From: Paludibaculum fermentans
GTDB lineage: Bacteria > Acidobacteriota > Terriglobia > Bryobacterales > Bryobacteraceae
Direction: 5' to 3'
NCBI RefSeq assembly: GCF_015277775.1
Contig: NZ_CP063849.1
Span: 2,914,001-2,978,000 of the forward strand
Length of the DNA stretch: 64,000 nt
Below the pieces are notes generated by a model. That model was given only the letters and a program-made list of their open reading frames with translations. It was not told where the DNA came from and made no database searches. This document shows, piece by piece, positions 60,374 through 64,000 of the stretch (positions are counted from its first letter, which is position 1; every line of letters starts with the position of its first letter). The translations under genes and the position numbers were made by a program.

Positions 60374-61105
60374 ATGCTCGATGCCGCCTCGCTGGGAAAT
60401 CCGGGTTCGCCCAGGCACTCGGCCTTCGTACGCGTGACGCACTGGATCACCGTCCTTTCCTTCGCCGCCCTGCTTGTCAGTGGAGTGGAGATCCTGATCT
60501 CGCACCCTCGTTTCTACTGGGGCGAGACCGGGAACGCGCTGACACCGCCGCTGTTCCGGATTCCCATTCCGGCCTCGAGGGGCACGGTGCCCACCGGCTA
60601 CGGATACGTCCTGCCCGACCAGAACGGCTGGAGCCGGTATCTCCACTTTCAGTCGGCCTGGGCGGTGGTCCTGACCGGCCTTGGCTACCTCCTGTATGGG
60701 TTGTGGACGAGACACTTCCGGAAGAACCTGTTGCCTGCCGCGGAGGACCGCTCGTTGCGGGCTTACGTAGACATCATCGCCATGCACTTGCGGCGAGGGC
60801 CGGCCGCGGAGGACGACGGACGCTCGTATAACGTGCTGCAGCGGACCGCCTATCTTAGTGTCATCTTCGTCCTGTTCCCGCTGGTGATCTGGACCGGGCT
60901 GGCGATGTCGCCGGCCTTCAATTCCGCCGTGCCCGCCACCGTCAACCTGCTGGGCGGGCGGCAATCCGCGCGCACATTGCATTTCTTCGTCTCGGTGTTG
61001 CTGTTGACCTTTCTGCTAGTCCATGTAGCGATGGTGGCCCTGACCGGATTCCGCAGCCGGATGGGGGCGATGATTACCGGTTCCGTGCCAAAGGAGCAGG
61101 CATGA
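60374..61105 (+). CDS. membrane cytochrome b, MsrQ/thiosulfate-reductase b type
   Basis: 243 residues from ATG 60374; other ATGs lie just upstream. Four or five hydrophobic segments (about 20-42, 92-112, 155-180, 210-232) hold candidate heme-ligating His residues: HW at residue 23, HFQ in RYLHFQS near residue 90, and H in TLHFFVS and LVHVAMV. The pattern fits a di-heme cytochrome b561-type subunit. It overlaps the molybdopterin protein gene by four bases (ATGA), so it is the membrane anchor and electron donor of that exported oxidoreductase. Confidence 0.85.
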   Translation: MLDAASLGNPGSPRHSAFVRVTHWITVLSFAALLVSGVEILISHPRFYWGETGNALTPPLFRIPIPASRGTVPTGYGYVLPDQNGWSRYLHFQSAWAVVLTGLGYLLYGLWTRHFRKNLLPAAEDRSLRAYVDIIAMHLRRGPAAEDDGRSYNVLQRTAYLSVIFVLFPLVIWTGLAMSPAFNSAVPATVNLLGGRQSARTLHFFVSVLLLTFLLVHVAMVALTGFRSRMGAMITGSVPKEQA

Positions 61106-61860
61106 GTAGACTCTCACGACGAAAGCTCTTCACCGCCGGCCTTTCCACAGCCGCGGGCCTCGGCGGCCTGGCGGCGGCGGCCAGGATTGCCGATCGCTAT
61201 GGACTGGTGCCCCCGGACAGCGGCGGCTTGTATGGTCCTGGAGCGACGCTGACGTATGCCGCGCAACGGCTGCTGACCACAAGCTCATTGGCGCGCGAGT
61301 TCCCGCGCAGCCTGATTTCGAAGGAGCCTTTTCCGAACCCGGTTGCCCCGCTGGGTAAGGAATTCGCCCGACTGCAAGCCGGCGGCTTCGCGGATTGGCT
61401 GCTGGTGCTGGATGGAATGATCGCCCGGCCCATTTCCTTTTCGCTGTCCGACCTCAAGCACCTGCCGGTCCGGCGCCAGATTACGGAAGTGGCGTGCGAG
61501 GAGGGCTGGTCGTATATCGCCGAGTGGGTCGGAACGCCCCTGGTGGAGGTGCTGAACGCCGCCGGGGTCCTGCCACAAGCGCGCTATGTGGTCTATTACA
61601 GCTTCGACGGCGAGTGGTGGGACAGCCTCGATATGGCGGACGCCTTGCATCCACAGACGCTGCTGACCTGGGCCATGAACGACGGGGCCCTGCCGGTGTC
61701 GTTCGGGGGGCCATTGCGCATGCGCGTGCCGCGCCAACTGGGCTACAAGAGCGTGAAGTTCATTCACAGGATGACGGTCACAGATTCCCTGAAGGGATTC
61801 GGCAAGGGGTTGGGATCTGCCTCGCCGGAGGCCGGCTATTCCTGGTACGCCGGGATCTAG
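61102..61860 (+). CDS. molybdopterin-dependent oxidoreductase, MsrP/sulfite-oxidase-like
   Basis: 252 residues with a twin-arginine signal (LSRRKLFTAG). The Moco-binding cysteine is Cys132 in EVACEEGW. Further family segments are WVGTPLVEVLNAAGV, YSFDGEWWDSLDM, WAMNDGALPVSFGGPLRMRVPRQLGYKSVKFI, all of the sulfite-oxidase/YedY fold. Its gene overlaps the cytochrome b gene, giving an MsrP/MsrQ-like pair that repairs periplasmic methionine sulfoxide in other bacteria. The substrate here is not proven. Confidence 0.92.
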   Translation: MSRLSRRKLFTAGLSTAAGLGGLAAAARIADRYGLVPPDSGGLYGPGATLTYAAQRLLTTSSLAREFPRSLISKEPFPNPVAPLGKEFARLQAGGFADWLLVLDGMIARPISFSLSDLKHLPVRRQITEVACEEGWSYIAEWVGTPLVEVLNAAGVLPQARYVVYYSFDGEWWDSLDMADALHPQTLLTWAMNDGALPVSFGGPLRMRVPRQLGYKSVKFIHRMTVTDSLKGFGKGLGSASPEAGYSWYAGI

Positions 61861-61893
61861 GAACGCTGCTCGATTCGGCACCGGGGCCGCGGA

Positions 61894-63705
61894 TCAAAGG
61901 CCAAAGCAGAGGATGTTCGGACCTGCGGCCACGGCCACATACTGCTTGCCCCCCACGGTGAAGGTCATCGGTGAGGCTTTCATGCGGACGTTGGTGGGGA
62001 AGTTCCAAAGCGTGTTGCCATTGCGTTGATCCACGGCCGCGAAGCCGCCGTTGGGCCGGCCATAGAAGAGCAGGCCTCCGGCGGTGGCGAGGACTCCGGT
62101 CCAGGTCTTGGCGCGGGCGGCTCCCGGTTGCGGCAGCTCCCAGACGATGGCGCCGGTCTCGATGTTGAGCGCGCGCAGGTAGCGCTGGCCGGTCTGGTCC
62201 GGATAGCCGGTGGGCTTGCCGGTGCACTCCTCCAGCGCGATGAGGTAGTACAGGCCGGTGAGCGGGGAGAAGGCGGTGGAGTCCCAGTTGGCGGCATCGC
62301 TGGGGCAGCCGCGCGGATCCACTACGACGGGCCGGCCCTGGGCATCGATGGAGGAGGCCCAGTCCACGCGGCGCAGGAAGGGCTTGGCCAGGAGGACCTT
62401 GCCGTTGGTGCGGTCCAGGACATAGAAGAAGCCGTTGCGGTCCGCATGGAGCAGCAGCTTCGAGGGCTTGCCCTGGTAGACGGTATCGACCAGGACATTG
62501 GGCTCAGTTGCGTCGCGATCCTTCACGTCGTGGGGGGTGAACTGGTAGTGCCATTTCAGCGCGCCGGTGGTTGCGTCGAGGGCGAGGACGCAGTTGGTGT
62601 AGAGGTTATCACCGGGGCGGTCGCGATCGTCGCCGTCGGGCCAGGGATTGCCGGTGGCCCAGTAGAGGGTGTCTGAGGCCTTGTCGTAGGATCCGGTGAG
62701 CCAGGTGGAGCCGCCGCCGTAGAGGGGTTCTTTTCCCTGCCAGGTTTCGATGCCGGGCTCGCCCCGGCGGGGAATGGTCCAGTGGCGCCAGACGAGCGCT
62801 CCGGTATCGGGCCGGAAGGCGGCGACGAAGCCGCGGATGCCTTCGTCACCTCCGGCTACGCCAGCGATCACGGTGCCGTTGACGATGAGGGGCACGATGG
62901 TGCCGCCGTAGTGGTGTTTCTCGTCCGAAGCAGGCGCCATGGGGCTGTCCCAGAGAAGCTGGCCGGTGGCGCGGTCGAGCGCGAGGAGGTGGGCGTTGTC
63001 GGTGACGAAGAAGAGACGGCCCTCCAGCAGGGCGACTCCGCGGTTGGTGCCGAGACGGGCATCGCCGACCATGCCGGGGCTCAGCGGCCGGGAGTAGCTC
63101 CAGAGAGGATTGCCGGTGAGCGCGTCGAGGGCGTAGACCTGATTGGGGCCGGTAACGTAGAGGACGCCGTCGGCGGCAAGGGGCGTCACTTCCAGCCCGA
63201 AGTACTGGAGGGGGAAGACCCACTTCAGTTTGAGCGACTGCACGTTGGCCGTGGTGATCTGTTTGAGAGGGCTGTAGCGGTTGGCCGAATCGTCTCCGTT
63301 GTAGCTACGCCAGTCGCCGGGCTGGGGCGGGCCCCAGGTTGTCTTACGGGCCGCATCGGCGGCCGGAGCGGGCGGCACGATGGTTTCCACATTGAGGCGG
63401 AGCAGATGGCGGGCCAGGGCCTGGAGGTCGGCCGGCGACAGGTCAGCGAAAGAGGGCATGCCGGCGCTGAGGTTGCCCCGTTGCAGGTAAGCGCGGAGTT
63501 GCTCGGCGGACTGGACGGCGATGCGCGGGTTCATGGCGAGTCCGGGGCCCTTGGCTGTGCCCCGGCCGTCGCCGCCGTGGCAGCCGGCGCAGTGAGTGGC
63601 GAAGGGCTGCTGCGCGAGCATCGGCTGGGGGGCCAGGCACAGGAACAGCAGGAGCAGGCCCGGGCTTCCGAGGACGCGGATGGGGGGTGGGATCGGGATC
63701 AGCAC
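61894..63705 (-). CDS. PQQ-type quinoprotein dehydrogenase with N-terminal cytochrome c
   Basis: 603 residues. The signal peptide ends near residue 32. A c-type heme motif CAGCH lies at 39-43, with the Met ligand possibly in GMPSF near residue 83. Then an eight-bladed propeller begins: DWRSYNGDDSANRYSPLKQIT is the family's first blade, followed by repeated W-shaped motifs (LYVTGPNQVYALDALTGNPLW; LYWATGNPWPDGDDRDRPGDNLY). The cytochrome is at the N terminus, the reverse of classical quinohemoproteins. It oxidises an alcohol or sugar in the periplasm. Convergent with the molybdoprotein gene. Confidence 0.92.
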   Translation of the reverse strand: MLIPIPPPIRVLGSPGLLLLFLCLAPQPMLAQQPFATHCAGCHGGDGRGTAKGPGLAMNPRIAVQSAEQLRAYLQRGNLSAGMPSFADLSPADLQALARHLLRLNVETIVPPAPAADAARKTTWGPPQPGDWRSYNGDDSANRYSPLKQITTANVQSLKLKWVFPLQYFGLEVTPLAADGVLYVTGPNQVYALDALTGNPLWSYSRPLSPGMVGDARLGTNRGVALLEGRLFFVTDNAHLLALDRATGQLLWDSPMAPASDEKHHYGGTIVPLIVNGTVIAGVAGGDEGIRGFVAAFRPDTGALVWRHWTIPRRGEPGIETWQGKEPLYGGGSTWLTGSYDKASDTLYWATGNPWPDGDDRDRPGDNLYTNCVLALDATTGALKWHYQFTPHDVKDRDATEPNVLVDTVYQGKPSKLLLHADRNGFFYVLDRTNGKVLLAKPFLRRVDWASSIDAQGRPVVVDPRGCPSDAANWDSTAFSPLTGLYYLIALEECTGKPTGYPDQTGQRYLRALNIETGAIVWELPQPGAARAKTWTGVLATAGGLLFYGRPNGGFAAVDQRNGNTLWNFPTNVRMKASPMTFTVGGKQYVAVAAGPNILCFGL

Positions 63706-63758
63706 GGGTGAGTAACAATATCACCGTGGCGGCCGGGCAGCAAGTTTCCGCGATAACG

Positions 63759-64000
63759 CTACAGGGTCCAGGGCGCCCGATGCGGGCGGTCGAGCATGGC
63801 GTTGGCGCCGGGGTCGTCCAGGATCTGCTCCGTGCGCGGGTTCCAGAGGAGGCTGCGTCCGGTGCGGAGAGCGATGTTGCCCAGGTGGGCGATGGTGACG
63901 GAGCGGTGCGCGACCTCGATGGGGGCGGCGGTGGGTTTGCGGCTGAGGACGCAGTCGATGAAGTTGCGGTTGTGGTTGCGGCTCTCGTAGAGGTGCAACT
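63759..64000 (-). CDS. Gfo/Idh/MocA-family oxidoreductase, C-terminal end
   Basis: Only the last 80 residues are inside the window; the gene continues past the right edge. The segment FIDCVLSRKPTAAPIEVAHRSVTIAHLGNIALRTGRSLLW is typical of the C-terminal alpha/beta domain in secreted acidobacterial and planctomycetal members, which act on sugars or inositols. NAD(P)-binding motifs are outside the window. Confidence 0.78.
   Translation of the reverse strand, partial: LHLYESRNHNRNFIDCVLSRKPTAAPIEVAHRSVTIAHLGNIALRTGRSLLWNPRTEQILDDPGANAMLDRPHRAPWTL

Noticed and set aside
1-64000. CRISPR arrays, tRNA or rRNA genes
   Set aside because: No regularly spaced repeats and no cloverleaf or rRNA-like sequence noticed on either strand; tRNA detection by eye is limited.

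Overview
The window looks like a piece of an Acidobacteriota chromosome, most likely of the Bryobacterales/Solibacteraceae type. This rests on gene content, not on a marker gene. The pointers are high GC, a DUF1592/DUF1552 gene pair, PEP-CTERM proteins, a hybrid sensor kinase with a reg-prop propeller and Y_Y_Y domain, MacB-type permeases with many HlyD adaptors, a PQQ-type quinoprotein with an N-terminal cytochrome c, and a B12-dependent ribonucleotide reductase. No rRNA, tRNA, CRISPR array, phage or plasmid backbone was seen.

Layout. 1-2112 (minus): a short operon of a small unknown protein, an FAD/NAD(P)H oxidoreductase and a c-type cytochrome that runs off the left edge. 2608-5543: an AraC regulator that appears to need a CTG start, a DedA-rhodanese fusion and a PEP-CTERM protein. 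6506-10641: a second PEP-CTERM protein, DinB-like protein, zinc alcohol dehydrogenase and TPR protein. 11082-16124: a MarR regulator followed by a complete tripartite efflux operon (FtsX-like permease, ATPase, HlyD adaptor, NodT-like outer-membrane channel) with candidate operators between. 16290-18222: a small secreted beta-domain protein and a GH27 alpha-galactosidase-like enzyme carrying the same domain at its N terminus. 18357-18856: a decayed partial copy of the alcohol dehydrogenase found 10 kb upstream. 19107-21953: class II ribonucleotide reductase with a good terminator and tandem NrdR-like boxes. 22510-26276: response regulator and giant sensor kinase. 26289-31070: DUF1592-DUF1552-nucleoside hydrolase operon. 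31181-33202: a secreted esterase and a membrane protein. 33215-38092: an overlapping four-gene operon of three HlyD adaptors and one MacB-like permease with no ATPase. 38311-43989: hydrolase, formylglycine-generating-enzyme-like protein, a J protein lacking the HPD aspartate, SoxR with its divergent FMN reductase and SoxR box, a small putative metalloprotease behind a perfect palindrome, and an ArsR-like regulator with an SRPBCC protein.

43994-48053 is a nested mobile element. An IS4-family insertion sequence (20-bp inverted repeats, 9-bp target duplication GCTGAGCGG) has its transposase split inside the YREK signature by a 2.56-kb serine-recombinase element. Removing that element restores an exact 388-codon reading frame. 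48231-54179 encodes a 1982-residue secreted protein built of many Ig-like (Big_5-type) repeats.

54221-64000: DUF5990-like protein, methyltransferase, VOC protein with a WYL regulator, a ROK-like and NagA-like pair, nitronate monooxygenase, a cytochrome b/molybdopterin oxidoreductase pair resembling MsrQ/MsrP, a PQQ-type quinoprotein dehydrogenase, and the C-terminal end of a Gfo/Idh/MocA oxidoreductase cut by the right edge.

Start codons were moved downstream from the longest possible frame wherever a ribosome-binding site or signal peptide argued for it. All family names come from motif recognition by eye; no database search was run.
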